64,000 bases of DNA, from the NCBI GenBank assembly GCA_016859345.1, contig CM029126.1, positions 8,819,027 to 8,883,026 of the forward strand, read 5' to 3'. Every line of letters starts with the position of its first letter. Positions within the stretch are counted from its first letter, which is position 1. Made by a program: the position numbers and the translations under genes. The notes beneath the pieces are model-generated. The model made no database searches. It saw only the letters and a list, made by a program, of their open reading frames with translations, and was not told the DNA's origin. The stretch is from Istiophorus platypterus. Its lineage: Eukaryota > Chordata > Actinopteri > Istiophoriformes > Istiophoridae. Shown here piece by piece: positions 22,936 through 34,979 of this stretch.

Positions 22936-24551
22936 AGGAAAAGGTTGGCGCTTTTTTTCCTTCCCTTGCCCTGACTTTGTCAGTAAGCCAGCAATGGAGC
23001 TATAAAGGCCTGGGGAAAAAAGGGGAACGCTACTATAATAAATGTTATTGGTTATACCTATGTTTCACGAGTTAGTGAGGGGTCTCCTGGCAGCTTTCTC
23101 CCGCTGTTGGTTCTGGTGTGCACAGACATTTCTACACATGGATATGCCAGAAACCTCGCTTCGCCTGCCGGTTAGCAGCTTGGGTGTTACATTCACAGAG
23201 GTTCACACCCCCCGCCCCCCCAATTTGGATTCCCAGCCTTTTTCTGACATTTCCACATCGAACAATTGGAACACGCATCCAAGTTCCCGGGAACTGGACC
23301 TGGATCTCTTCTGTGTTGGGTGAGTTGCTGTCTCTGTGCTATGCTGGCACTCCTGGCCAACTTCCATCAAACTTTAGAATTTTGGAGGTGAAACCTGTGT
23401 TTCTGATCCACCAGGATGATCATAATGTGCACATACACTGAATGAGTCATGCCCTCCCCCCTCCCCCATTTTGGTGTGTCGAATAATTAAAGAGAAGTAA
23501 AACCAGGGAAATAAAAGGGTGAAAATGACAATGTGTAAAGGTAAACCAGTCAGTGAAATGATAAATGTAGGTTTCATTTTAAATGTTAATATACTGGAGT
23601 TATGTCCTGTAACCTGTACAGAACTTTGTAAAGCCACTGCTCTCAACTTTCCTTCAGTTTTTTCCCAACTTCTCCTCTAGACCCCAGATGTCTTTCTCCA
23701 CCATCCGACCTCCCTTGTGTCTTGTTTCATGCAGGCCGCAGTGTCTCACTCCAGCTCTCATATCATCAGTTTCTTTCTTCACCCCAACCCCCACTCACCC
23801 CCCACTCCTTTCCCTGTCCCCTTATTCCCTTCTCACTCCTCACCCAGGTTTTTGTCGTCTGCCACAGTGGCATGCTAACACTCTGACAATGCAGGGTGCT
23901 GAATAATTGATGGTTGGATGTGAAAGTTTGATGTCTGACTCACGGGCAGATTGAACCTGCAGGCAGCTGCCTTTGCCCATCAGCTGACTCCCTGCTCTCT
24001 GCGCCACTCAGCACTCTCTTGCTTTTATACACACACACACACACACACACTTTAACATACAGTACACATACCTCCCAGTGGACTCTTCCACTTCTTCTCT
24101 CAAACTCATTGTAAAACCGCTCAGATATTTGCTGCAAGATTCTGTAACTGTTACACAAAGAAACTGACTGAGAATGTGTTGTACTGTAATGAGCACTTGG
24201 CCAATCACCTTCATGGTACTGATGGAATTTTAAAGAAAAGCAATATTTAATGGAATAAAGAAAATTTGGTATAGGAAATAAGTTGAAAACACCACATGTG
24301 TGGACAGAGGAAATAAATTATAATAAATTATTATATAGTGTAATCCGGACCTCACATGATATTATAGAAGGCATAATGCATGGGGAATGAATAAGGTGCG
24401 CTGCACTGGATTATGAATCTTTTGTGTGTTGTTTCACTTGATTTATCTTCTGAGGAACCAATCTATCCTGTTTTGGCCAACCAGGAAATGTCTTTTTACT
24501 AAAACATAATACTGAGACTGCAGCTAGCAGAGGTCCAGATATTGTGAACTA

Positions 24552-24603
24552 CCCCCCCCCCCCCCCCCCCGTCACTAAGTGATTCACTAAGAAGTCACTA
24601 AGT
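24552..24603. repeat. C19 homopolymer followed by three TCACTAAG motifs
   Basis: Nineteen C residues (24552-24570) abut GTCACTAAGTGATTCACTAA and GAAGTCACTAAGTGCTG, giving three TCACTAAG copies within ~32 bp. The C run is a likely sequencing and assembly weak point. Confidence 0.85.
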
Positions 24604-25129
24604 GCTGTGTGTGCGAAGCTTGGGAATTTCAGTGTCACTAGCAGTTCAAGTAAACTTACAGAACAGCTGGCTCATATTTGCTGTATCCATCTGAGTTTTA
24701 ATCTTTATACTTATTCCAAGTACTTACAGTAAGTGGAAACTGGTTGAATAATAAAAAAAAAAGAAAAACAATCAGCTAAATATTCTCAATCATTTAGTGA
24801 GGACTGAATGTCTCTTTTCTTCCAGCCTCCCTCATTTTCAGCACTGCAGAAATTAAAGGTGAAATTGGAATTATATTTCGTTTTCTTTCGCAACTAAAAA
24901 TAAATTTGTCGCCGCTTTTTAAATCATAGTATATTTATTTTGTTTACACGAATATGCTCACAATCTTAATCTTTGCATGTCTAGCATACTAACTGCAAAG
25001 CATCTCAGCATTCATATGAGTGTATTCAATCACCGGCCTCAAAGTGTGAACAGCAATTTACTATCTGTGTGAGCAAGGTAACCATATAACTGTGTATAAG
25101 TGTTGCATATTGATGGTACAAACTCGTCC

Positions 25130-25260
25130 TACGTTGATGACCACAGATTTGGACGATTATTTTCGTTCATCGATTTATCCGCTGAAATTTTTCATGATTG
25201 ATCAAATAATCGTCCGGCCTATTGTCAAACAATTGTGAAATGTTGAAACAGAACTCTGCT
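25130..25260 (+). repeat. Dispersed percomorph repeat, AATCGATTAATCG family (5' portion)
   Basis: GGACGATTATTTTCGTTCATCG, CGATTTATCCGCTGAAATTT, GATTGATCAAATAATCGTCC, GGCCTATTGTCAAACAATTG and TGAAATGTTGAAACAG follow the left part of a common percomorph repeat whose copies begin CTAACGATTATTTTCATTATCG. Four other fragments of the family lie at 26325, 32490, 39290 and 39850. Confidence 0.65.
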
Positions 25261-25440
25261 CTCATTTTGAATTTCCGTTTGTCATTTAATACAGAAACAC
25301 ATAGATGAAACTTTGAATGATAAATATGCTAGGCTGCCTCTAGAATGCTAGCAAATTGTTGTCCAAGCAGATCGCAGATTGTAATAATTCCAGCCATAAT
25401 TTAAGTACATGAGTTTAAAATTACTTTACATTTCTATATG

Positions 25441-25484
25441 AATCCTCAAGTCACCTCTGTAATCCTCAAGTCATCTCTGTAATA
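25441..25484. repeat. Two-copy 21-bp direct repeat
   Basis: AATCCTCAAGTCACCTCTGT is followed directly by AATCCTCAAGTCATCTCTGT, with one C/T difference. A small local duplication. Confidence 0.85.
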
Positions 25485-26324
25485 ATTTATGATGTATGGA
25501 GAGAAAAAAAAAGAACCGTTTTCTAATCACACTTTTCAGCACAGGAGTCAGCGCTTATACAGTCAGATTTAAAATGCGTTATTTTAAGCATATGTAACAG
25601 CATCTTTAAGGCATCTTTATTCTACAAGGTCTAGTAAGCGTTTGGGCTCCTTTTAAATATAATGTGGAATGACTTTATAGCCTCAGGATTTGTGTCTTAT
25701 ATTCCTCCCTCAGGTCAGAGCTGAAATGGGCCAAGAAGTGTCTCCACGAACTCTGCTTCATCTCAATGGGACTCAGATGGCTTAAAGCAGCAGGAGCCTC
25801 TCTCCAGGTGACTTTAATGAAGATTCTAAAAGCAGACTCAACAAAAAGCTGTCAAAAGGTTTTTACTTACATGAAATTGCTTAATTTGTAGTTTGCTTTA
25901 GTAGGTTCTTGCACATAGTTTATTTGGAGATCTTTTTGTCTTTATGCTGTTTTAAAGCCAAGTTTCCCTTATTAATCTCAGCGGGGTTGGTCTACCTGTT
26001 TCAATCATTTGTAAATCTGTGATTTTAAAACATGTGTGTGTGCCCCCTATATGGCTGCTATAATAATTATTTTTTTCTTACTTGGCAAATATTACAGCTT
26101 TACATAAGTCACATTTTGAAAGAAACATGTCAATGAAATAGTAATGGATCAAATTCCCTCCGCAGAATTTGACGTTAAAGAATATTGTTGCTTATTTAAG
26201 TTCAAAATAGAGAATATAACGTTTGAAATTTGTGAGAATGTGTCATCAAAGACTAATAAAGCGCGATATGATATTATCAAATGTGATAATGTGCTTTTAA
26301 ATGTTTTTTTTTTCTCTTAGGTGA

Positions 26325-26480
26325 CAGTAAACTGAATAATCAATCAGACGGAACAATTATTATGAAGACATTATCTTGGACATTAAGAGGTTCTGATGGG
26401 CTTTTTGGTCAGTTTATAGACTAGATTATTTTAGAACTGGTTTGCAGATTAATCAACATTGAAAGTAATTGCTAATTGCA
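26325..26480 (-). repeat. Dispersed percomorph repeat, AATCGATTAATCG family (reverse copy)
   Basis: CAGTAAACTGAATAATCAAT, GACATTATCTTGGACATTAA, GGTCAGTTTATAGACTAGAT, GCAGATTAATCAACATTGAA and AATTGCTAATTGCAACCAT match the reverse-strand layout of the family (intact copies end AATAATCGTTAGTTGCAGCC). Confidence 0.65.
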
Positions 26481-27539
26481 ACCATAGTTTGTAGTCTGAG
26501 TGTATCCAGTGTGTACATATGAGTACGTGTCTATATGCATTGTGCTCTCTGTGATGGCACCTTTGTCCCTTCCTTTTTCTATGTTCCTCTCCCTCTCTCA
26601 ACTGTCTACTGTATGTGAATGTTTCATAGAGGAGACGTTAGGGCCCTGCCTGCTGATTTATTCATGATATGACTTTTAATATCATTTACTGGGACATGGG
26701 AGTCTGCATCTCAAATAGGCCTGCAGGCACCTTTTGTGTGCCCATGTGCTTACACGTGTGTGTGTGTGAGAGAGAGCGCGAGAATGCTTTTAAATGCAAT
26801 AAATATGCACATTTTTTTTTTGTGTTGTGTTGTGTGTGTGTGTGTGTGCACATGTGTGGTGTTTGTTGTTGTTAAACTGGCACAAGGCACACATTTTCAT
26901 TTTTGTTTTTTTTCATTTTTGATGCAATGTTGACAAATTATGTTTTGTGTGAAAGTGTGTTTGTGGTGTTGAAGGTGATGAGAATGATGATGATGATGAT
27001 TGGCTTATAGGACTGAGTTATCGGACAACAGAAGTCATTCATTGTAGCAGGGGCAATAATAGGCAAATAGATAAATATCTGGAATCTTTAGCGTAGTTTA
27101 GGGTGTGGAGAGGAGGGAAGGTAGAAGGTTGGTGTGTGACTGTTTTGTTTGTTGTTGTGTTTTTGTAATGCGTGCTTGCTTTTTTTTGTGTGTGTGTGTG
27201 TGTGCGCTTTCATTTGATTCATTGCTATACATTTGTCAACACATGTTTGACAGATACAGTAGAAATGCCACTGAATGTTGCCAAGACAGAGGCAAACCTG
27301 CAGCAAATGTAAAATTAGTTTTTTCTACTATATGCTGAAATCCAGTTTCCATGTTCCATTCTTACCAGATTGATGTATATTCAGTTTAATGACCACAAAG
27401 ACACATTCAACATATATTTTTTTGTCATTTACATCTATATGAGTGTAGAGCTAAACCATACCTATTAGTGACTATAATTAAATGATGAGGAATAGGTGGG
27501 TGGATGGAACAGGAGGTAGACAGAGAAGGGGGCGGCTGG

Positions 27540-27620
27540 AAAGCGTGATTTAATTTGGTTATGATCTAATTTGCTTTGATTAAAAATGTATGCAAATCCC
27601 TCTTAGCATAAGGGATCAGT
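27540..27620. promoter_or_regulatory. Candidate element with octamer ATGCAAAT and AT-hook-like sites
   Basis: Unique-looking AT-rich sequence (GATTTAATTTGGTTATG, CTAATTTGCTTTGATTAAAA) leading to an exact POU octamer ATGCAAAT at 27590-27597. No conservation data are available, so this is only a lead. Confidence 0.22.
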
Positions 27621-28200
27621 GTGGAGAGGCGACACCTCTCTTGCTCTCTTTCCCTCTCTCTCTCTCTCTCCCACTCCCGCTGTCACCCCCTCCTCCTCTT
27701 CTACTTTCTGTCCTCCTCCTCCTCCTCCCTCTGTCTGTGGCAACCAAAGCGAGATGTGTGAATTGGAGAGCGCAGTGTGTACATGTGTGCATGTGTTGTC
27801 GGACGTTTGTTCTTTTTTACAGCAATGAGAGGGACCCGCTTATATCGGGTGTTATTGCGCCTCATATCTATTGGCTGAGTGTCTGTTACAGGCTGGCTGT
27901 GGACGTGAGGTGGTTCTGTGAGATTTTGTGTGTGTGTGTGTGTCTGTGTGTGTTTGTCTGTCTGTATGTGTGTGTGTTTTGGCCTGACCCCGTCTGCGTG
28001 AGCTCTGTGTAGGAGTGACTTTGCCGAGCCGCCCATGTCTCCCGGAGGTTGATCCTCCCCACAGCAAAACACTGAAGGTCACACTTTTGAACACAATCTC
28101 CTCTTTTCAGTTTCCTTCACCGTTCTCCATTTCTTGTTGATCTTTCTTTCTTTCTTGTCTCTCTTTCTCTGCTACTCAGTCACTTGTCCAAGAGCACATT

Positions 28201-28316
28201 CACACACACACACACACACACTAACACACACACACACTAACACACACACACACTAACACACACACACACACACTAACACACACACTAACACACACACACA
28301 CTAACACACACACACT
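28201..28316. repeat. (CA)n array with regular CTAA interruptions
   Basis: CACACA runs broken by six CTAA tetramers starting at 28221, 28237, 28253, 28273, 28285 and 28301. The spacings are 16, 16, 20, 12 and 16 bases, all multiples of four. It looks like a higher-order unit that expanded by slippage of a CTAA-plus-(CA)n block. Confidence 0.9.
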
Positions 28317-29733
28317 GCCCTACCCTCCACCTGCCCTCTGTGCTCCTGGCCACCGACAACCTTCAGCCTGAGAAACGAGCCTCACACATGCAGCGTACCT
28401 GCACTGTGACTGTTTTTGTGTGTGGTCATCGAGGCCATTGAGATATAACTGCATCCATTTGCGGGGGGGCGGGGGCGGGCTCAGATTATTCGTGTCACTC
28501 TCGATTCCTCCCCGGCTCTGCGCTCTCTCTAAGCCTGTCACCGCTGCCTCCCCAACTTTACTGTAATGAACTCGGGTTTGGCTCGGCGCGCTCCCTCTCC
28601 TCCCCGTCCCCCTCTCCCTCTCTCTTGTTAGCCTCGCTCCAGCCACCCAGGCAGCCAGCATACCTATCCGTCGTCGCGTAGCCCCTGTCAGCCAGCCAGA
28701 CAGCCAGTGAGTCAGCCGGCCTGTCAGCTGTCATGTCAGCGGGATGACCAGTTAGTTGGTCGGCATCACCAATCCGGTGAGTCAACTACAGAGTCAGTAA
28801 AGGCAGGGACAAACTTTTCAGCACTGCTGAGTCAGTCAGAGTTAGATTCAGACATCACGAGCGAGACGTCCAAGTTAAATTCAGTTGGTTTTTAGCCTTG
28901 GCCAGTTGGCGTTGAATTGTACAGTGTGTGTGGTGTTTAAAGAACTGTTTCTCATTAAAGGCCCTCATTAAGTTTATTTAAAACATGTTTAATTTTTACC
29001 GCTGGAACTGGGACATCACAGTGGGGAAAATAATCAAGGAAGAAAATTGTGAGGGGAAAAAAAAAAAGTTCTGGTGTTTCTCGAGGGAGTGGGTATTATT
29101 TTAAAATCCAGCAAGGGTTTCGGTGCAGAGTCATATCTTACTGTACCTGAAGCTCATGTGCACTCTTTTTGAAGTTCTCTCTTCTCCAACTCTCTCTGCA
29201 GATTTAAACAATTTTTTTTACTTTCTTCCTACATTTTTTTTTTCTGCCTTTTGCAGCCATATTCCAGCACGAGTTTGCTAAATAGACTGTTTTTGAACAG
29301 GAACACGTGACAATGAAGTCTCACAGGATTTCTGGGATTATCTGTCTATGTGACTATTTTTCTGTCATGATGTCCATTTTATCCGATAGTTGTGTAGAGA
29401 GAGAGAGGCAGGGAAAGGCCTGGGTTGGAATTCAAATTAGGATAAGTTAGTTATATGGTATTTACAAAACTGGCAAGCTACCAGGACGCCCCAGCTATGC
29501 AACTCTAGGTGTTTTCAGACAGTAGGCAAGTGGAATTTTCGACTCGCATCATTCAGGCACATTTGAAAACTTTGTTTATTTGCCATTAAATGCTATGTGT
29601 ATACTATATAGACATTAGCTGGAAGCTAACAAGCCACAGATGTACCGAAAGTGTCTGTGGAAGTGTAGCTGTGTTAGTTTGAGTTTAGCTCGGCCTCAGA
29701 TTGGCATCAGAACTCACTTGGAACTCCAGTTCA

Positions 29734-29747
29734 CCCCCCCCCCCCCC
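29734..29747. repeat. Poly-C run (14 C)
   Basis: Uninterrupted homopolymer between TTCA and TTCAATC. Confidence 0.9.
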
Positions 29748-29999
29748 TTCAATCTGCCCTTCAATTCTTCCCATTAATGAATCAGATTACTGAAGCCCTG
29801 GAATACACACACATTTTTCACATTTTTCAAACCTTTTCAACTCACCCTGAAACGTCTTTGCATCAGTTCACCGAAACACATGGCAAACGTTTATGTTTAA
29901 GGCTTCTAGTCTTTTTTGGTTTTCAGTTTATTCCCTTCATAAACCAGACAGGTCATTCAGCCAAGTCAGTCCTTGTGTTTTTTTTTTTTTTCTCCATCA

Positions 30000-30100
30000 G
30001 ACTTTCAGCCAGTCAGTTTGTTCAGAGTCAGTTGGTCAGTCAGTCAGTAACTCAACCATTCATCCAGTCAGTTAGTTAACTCAGTCAGTCAGCCATCCGG
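30000..30100. repeat. Degenerate CAGT/GTCA-rich stretch
   Basis: Repeated CAGTCAGT, GTTAGTTAACTCAGTCAGTC and CATTCATCCAGTCAG units with many mutations. A similar GTCAGCC-rich stretch lies at 28685-28740. Confidence 0.6.
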
Positions 30101-30237
30101 GCAGTGTCTGCTGTCTTACATAAGCAGGGCGACAGATGCTGAATCATCAGCTGCCCGCTGGAATGCTCTCTCTACCCGGAGGGTGCCAGGAGGGAAGACA
30201 ACACACACACAAACACACACTCATGAACTCCCTCAAA

Positions 30238-30241
<4 letters not shown>

Positions 30242-30270
<29 letters not shown>
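30242..30270. repeat. (CA)n microsatellite
   Basis: Perfect CA dinucleotide run of about 14 units. Confidence 0.95.
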
Positions 30271-30272
<2 letters not shown>

Positions 30273-30389
30273 AACTAACTGTATGCACTCATGCAAACAC
30301 CGTGCACATACTGGCACACGTGTAGAAACGCACTCACGTACACACATTGCATGCACTATTTCACATGAGACTCACTACTCATGACTGAA

Positions 30390-30565
30390 CTCCAGAGGGG
30401 AGAGAGTAGAAGAGCGAGAGAGGAAGCAGGGGAAGAGGGAGAAACACAGGGGCGAGAGAGAGCGAGAGAGGTTGAGTGTGAGGCAAAAAGAGGAAGAGAG
30501 AGCGGCTTGCCGATAGACTGACAGAGAGTTCAAGAGAGAGAGAGAGAAGAAAGAAGGGTGAGATC
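30390..30565. repeat. GA-rich polypurine tract
   Basis: Mostly G and A with GAGAGAGAG cores over ~175 bp. Low complexity, capable in principle of triplex or H-DNA structure. Confidence 0.75.
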
Positions 30566-31329
30566 TTCCCTCAGCTGTCTGGGAGGGTTTTGATGTGGTT
30601 TAAAAGGTTTTTCATGTTACGCAACTTTGAAGACGAAGCGTTTGATGTCTAGTTTGCTAGTTTGTTAGCTATTGCATTAAACTCTCTACCTTCTCCCTCT
30701 CCTTCCCCGCAATTTATCTGATTAGTACTAGGAGCTTGCGTCACCCTCTTTTTGCCTTTGTCTTGAACGATACTCAGAGGGGTGTTTTTCAGTGTCTCTT
30801 CAGAAACTTGGCACCTATCATCTATTTATGGGAGACGCAATTGAAGCTGGAATAACGGTCCTATTTGCCTGCCTGTCTAGCCTTTCAAAAACACGACTGA
30901 AATGCTGATGGAACAATGACAACTATTTTTCCCTTTTTTTCCCCTCTCATCTCCCTGTTTCTCTCACTACCTCTTCCAATCTTGCCTCTCCACGTCCCCC
31001 CCAGCATGGGTGATTCATTTGTCTCCAGCACAATATAGCACAACATGGGCTCGCCACCGTCCATATTGCCACAGTGCTTATTTGTTGAACGCCGGGGATT
31101 TCATAAATGTATTTCTTCACTCTCTCCTTCCAGCGATTTCTGCCTCTGCCCTTCGTCTTTTCCCCTCGTTCACTTATTCCCTTTCCTCTCCAGCAGCAAC
31201 ACACATGTTCCCGGTTTCTCCCCTCTCACTCCCTCTCTCGCTCCCTCTTTTCCATCCCTCTCTCTGTTCCTTTCTCATCAGACGAACGTAAGAATAGAAC
31301 AGGGGAAGCCCTCTCACCTCTCCCTGCAT

Positions 31330-31380
31330 GCCGACTAATTAGCATATTCATGAGAGGTACCATAAATTATACATGAGATC
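31330..31380. promoter_or_regulatory. Candidate homeodomain/POU site cluster
   Basis: GACTAATTAGCATATTCATG followed by CATAAATTATACATGAG contains TAATTA, TTAGCAT and ATTCAT half-sites between low-complexity tracts. Unproven. Confidence 0.22.
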
Positions 31381-31424
31381 CGGAGGGGAAACAGGCAGAA
31401 GAATGAGACACGGACACACATTCT

Positions 31425-31475
31425 CATACACGCGCGCAGGCACACACACGCACACGCACGCACACACACACAGAT
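31425..31475. repeat. Imperfect (CA)n/CG microsatellite
   Basis: CACACACACGCACACGCACG-type units. CA-rich sequence continues loosely to about 31575. Confidence 0.85.
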
Positions 31476-32489
31476 GCATGCATTCATTCACACACATGCA
31501 TGTTCATGCACTCCCGCATGCAGGTGCGATCACACGTGCAGACAATCACACAAACATAGACACACACACAAATAAATGCACATATAGGCATATCTTGGCT
31601 TTCTCTTCCTCTCACACCTCTCTCAATCACACAACACAGATGGAGAGATACAGACAGGTAATTGGTGAGAAAGAGTGTGTGCTACAGTACATTGGCAGTG
31701 TACGGGGAGACAGCATACACAATATCGAAAGGGAGAAGTAGAAGTCACTCTCAGTCTAACAGAAACTGCGGTGCACACACAGTCACAATGCTCAGGCTGG
31801 CAATATTTTCTCCACACTCGAAGGTAAGAGGGTCTGGGCATTAAGTAATGTAAATGCAGCTGGGGTTAATTCGAAAAGGAAACTGCAGAAAGGAGGGTGT
31901 TAGATTAAGATAGATTTTGAGGTCACAACTTTACATTATAACCGATAAGAGTGAAAACCGAAAGGCCAGAAGGTCCCTGGTTGTCTTCCTAAATGGGACA
32001 TTCATATTAGAGGTGTAATCACTGCTCAGATATCTCAAGTTCAGCTGGTTGTTGTCTTTTGCTTGAGCGGGAGCCTGTAAGTTATGTACCGTTCCTCAAA
32101 CTATATTTGTTCTAAATCTAATTAATGTGTTTTTCTCTCTTTCATGATGTATATCCCCATTTGGAGCCAGACTCTGACTCAGCATGCTGGCGGATGACTC
32201 GTCATCTTTATCCACATACTGTATATCATGTTTACATATGGTCCAAAATAAATGCATTGAGATGAAAGCTGGAATACCTCCAAGATTTGTGATTTTTAAG
32301 GATCTCTATGGCTCTCGGAGGCAGCATCATTTAAAGAGGCTAGATATACCTAAAAAGTTCAAAAGCTTGTTTTTTTCACGATTAACAAGACTGAAAAGAC
32401 AATCAATACAAGACAGTACTCGGGTAGGTGGCTTTTGGTGTGACAAAAACCTGCTTAAAAATCTACCGGTGACAAGCTATTACAAAGAA

Positions 32490-32725
32490 TGACTAAAGCC
32501 CAGATGATGGTAGCAAATTGTTTGTTTCATCCAACCAAAAACTCAGAACCTGGAGATATCCAGTTTCACTTTTGAGAAGCTGGAAAATGGCTATGTTTGC
32601 AATTTTTTTTTTTTTTTACTTGAAAAGAGACTAACGATTTTTCAATTAACAAAGCCGTTTGTCTATCTTGCTGTAAATTGGCTAATTGATGAACCAAGTA
32701 ATCATTTCAGCTCTGCCTCAAACTT
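32490..32725 (+). repeat. Dispersed percomorph repeat, AATCGATTAATCG family (3' portion)
   Basis: AAAGCCCAGATGATGG, AACCAAAAACTCAGAACCTG, GAGATATCCAGTTTCAC, TTTTGAGAAGCTGGAAAATG, a T15 run (32603-32617), ACTTGAAAAGAGACTAACGA and TTTCAGCTCTGCC follow the right half of the family in order. Confidence 0.75.
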
Positions 32726-33975
32726 TCTTTTGTCCATTTTGGAGTCAGCTTCGACAACACAGAGGCAGCAGTAGCATATATAGGGGCCAAGGTTTCACCT
32801 ATCAATTAAAACTAATCGGGCAAAAATTAAACTATTTAAAAAAAAGATTTAAAAAAGACTTGGCTTCAGAAAAGAGACTGGCTGGTGTCAAAGGGGACTA
32901 CATTAGTGAGTAAACTAGACATATAGGGGTTTTAATGGCAAAGTGACTACAGAGAATTTTCGATTTCATATACATCGATACACAACATCAAGAAAGTATA
33001 CATATACGTAGCGCAAAATGGCAAGCTGCTCTTACACATGCTGCCTGGTAATTGCTTGCTGTCTGCATTTAAAAGCCTTGGACTTGCCTTGATACCTTTT
33101 TTTTTTTTTTTTTTTTTCAGTAAAACTGATTTAATCTATACTGAATCACATTTGAATTGTATATTTGTCAACTCATTTGCACTTATTTGAAGCACTGCAA
33201 ACAGGTGACAGTGTGTTGAACAACGTACGGTAGATACTCACACACTTACATGACGAGCATAATTCCATTTCATTTGCGTTGAGAAAAATGTGCTTTTAAG
33301 GGCTCCAGAACTGAGCAGATTAGATTAGAGCAAGATGTGCTGTTATTAGATAACGCTGTGCAGGGTAGATCCATATGGTGCTCTTAAACACAGTGGCAGG
33401 GATGACTGGATGATAGAGGTTCTATCGAAATGCTGTGGATATGTATAAGTGTAACTACAGCCCATAGAGGAAGCCAGTGATTTCAGAGAGCCGCGGCTAT
33501 ACATGACGTGTGCGATGTTACAGCTAAAAGGTTCCCCCTCTGGCTTGCGTAATGCTCTGTTACGCTCATAGTGGAAACCACACACTTTAGCCCGCGGATA
33601 GGCAGTAGGGATCCTGCCGTACATGCTTAAGTGCTCATGACAATTAGCCGATTCTGGGTGGTTTGGATCTAATTGAAACACAAGGGATTGAGAGTGATTG
33701 AGAGGTTTGCCTCTCCAGTGCGGATGGAATATTCATGAACATGTTTCCCGGACTTATCGTATTCAACCAACTTCTTCGGCGTTTGCCTGAGAGAAACTGC
33801 TTTTTCTTTATCCATCAGTTTCCCGTATGCATTAGTGCCTGTAGATGTAGTTACGGAGGCTGAGGCGGGGATTGCTAGTCTATATGTCGCAGTAGTGTGT
33901 AAGAGAGCTTACTCCTGCTAACTGTGCATGTGATGCTTCTCATGGGTTTGTCAATATCTGTGTTTTTCTGCATGA
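32726..33975. other. Non-coding stretch, no gene recognised
   Basis: Unique-looking sequence with one T21 run (33097-33117, followed by CAG). The segment 33590-33740 (GACAATTAGCCGATTCTGGG, TTTGGATCTAATTGAAACAC, AATATTCATGAACATG) is free of repeats and could be regulatory, but nothing proves it. Confidence 0.5.
33097..33117. repeat. Poly-T run (21 T)
   Basis: Uninterrupted T run ending in CAG. It superficially looks like a splice acceptor, but no exon follows. Confidence 0.9.
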
Positions 33976-34979
33976 GTGTGTGTCTGTCAGTCTGTGTGTG
34001 TGTGTTTCCTGCACACCAACAGCACTGAGACACATAAGGCTCCATATTCACACTGTGAAAATAGCACAGCTTTACACTAAAGCAACAGGCTGTGACAGCC
34101 AATTAAAAACGGGGAGCAAAATCTGAACCACCACATCAGTAATCAAGCCTTAAAATATCATTAATATATTTCCTTAAAATTACTTGGATGGATGGACATA
34201 GTTTATCAATATCTTTAGAATACAAACAAGCGCAAACAAGTTTTTTTTTTTTCACGATATCCAATGGGTTGTTGTTGTTGTTGTTGTTTGTTTTTTTTTG
34301 TTTAAGGGTTTTTCAATTCTGAGTTGTTGTCACAGCCTGTGGTTTTAGTATAAACATGTGCTCTTACTCATGAATTTTATGGCAGATGAAGGTCCACAAC
34401 CAAAACATTGTCTCTAAAAAAATTCAGCGCTGACGGTATTGACCTTTTCTCTTTCTTTCTCACATTCCTTAACCGGCTTATACATCTTATTGTTGATCAT
34501 TTCACATGGACAATTTCATGCTCTTCAAAATCAAAGTCAAGACATATTGGGAATCATCCAAAGTGCAGTACATTTAAACTAAGGCTTTTTTTCAACTGCA
34601 AATTTTAATTAATAAAAAAAAAAATAACAGAAAATATTCAAAATTTTGAAAAAATGTTAAGAAATACACTGCTGCAAATAGTAGAGTTCGCTACCACAAA
34701 AGTACAATCATTAATTGAAACAAACTGCAGTTGCACCTTGAACTTTCTTGTGAGTTAGCATTACTAACATTACCCTGTGTCTTGCATGTGTTTTCATATT
34801 TTTGGTTATTGTAGAATATTTCCCATATCCTCAGGGGGCACCATAGTTTTCACCGAAAAGCAGCTCTGCTCTTTTTCATGAATATGAATATCTTATTTCT
34901 AATGTGTGAGAGTGTGTGTGCAAATGTCCGCCTGTGAATGTGTGCACGGCTGTCTACATCTGTGTGTGTGTGTGTGTGT
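33976..34979 (+). repeat. Tandem duplication, copy 1 (~1,004 bp)
   Basis: It starts in GTGTGTGTCTGTCAGTCTG and runs to the GT tract after GGCTGTCTACATC. The same sequence resumes at 34980. In the stretches I compared I saw no base substitution against copy 2, only small length changes: a T run plus one A near 34241-34253, a TTG array (34269-34287), adjacent T tracts, and an A run near 34415. It contains no recognisable coding sequence; chance open frames such as 34408-34608 recur in the other copy. Confidence 0.95.

Larger units (their letters stand above)
20241..25129. other. Non-coding stretch, no gene recognised
   Basis: The first ~500 bp is AT-rich and may be the 3' part of the transposon-like element. 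After that come a complex GT microsatellite (21198-21283), poly-T (22386-22409), CA repeats (22657-22677, 24028-24050), pyrimidine-rich sequence at 23640-23850 and a 19-base C run (24552-24570). Two segments (21890-22170 and 22760-22935) look like decayed interspersed repeats. Confidence 0.55.
26481..32489. other. Non-coding stretch, no gene recognised
   Basis: GT repeats (26823-26850, 27192-27205, 27928-27975), pyrimidine-rich tracts, the CTAA-interrupted CA array (28201-28316), degenerate GTCAG/CAGT-rich stretches (28660-28800, 30000-30100), C14 (29734-29747), CA repeats (30242-30270, 31425-31475) and a GA-rich polypurine tract (30390-30565). CpG-rich patches near 28440-28700 are too interrupted to call a CpG island. 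The longer frames consist of these tracts. Confidence 0.55.

Noticed and set aside
28201..28316. CRISPR-like regular array
   Set aside because: The regular unit is CTAA within CA dinucleotides, without distinct spacers, in a vertebrate-type genome.
33097..33120. Splice acceptor suggested by T21 followed by CAG
   Set aside because: No conserved open frame or donor site follows. The same pattern recurs at other T runs (45649-45674).
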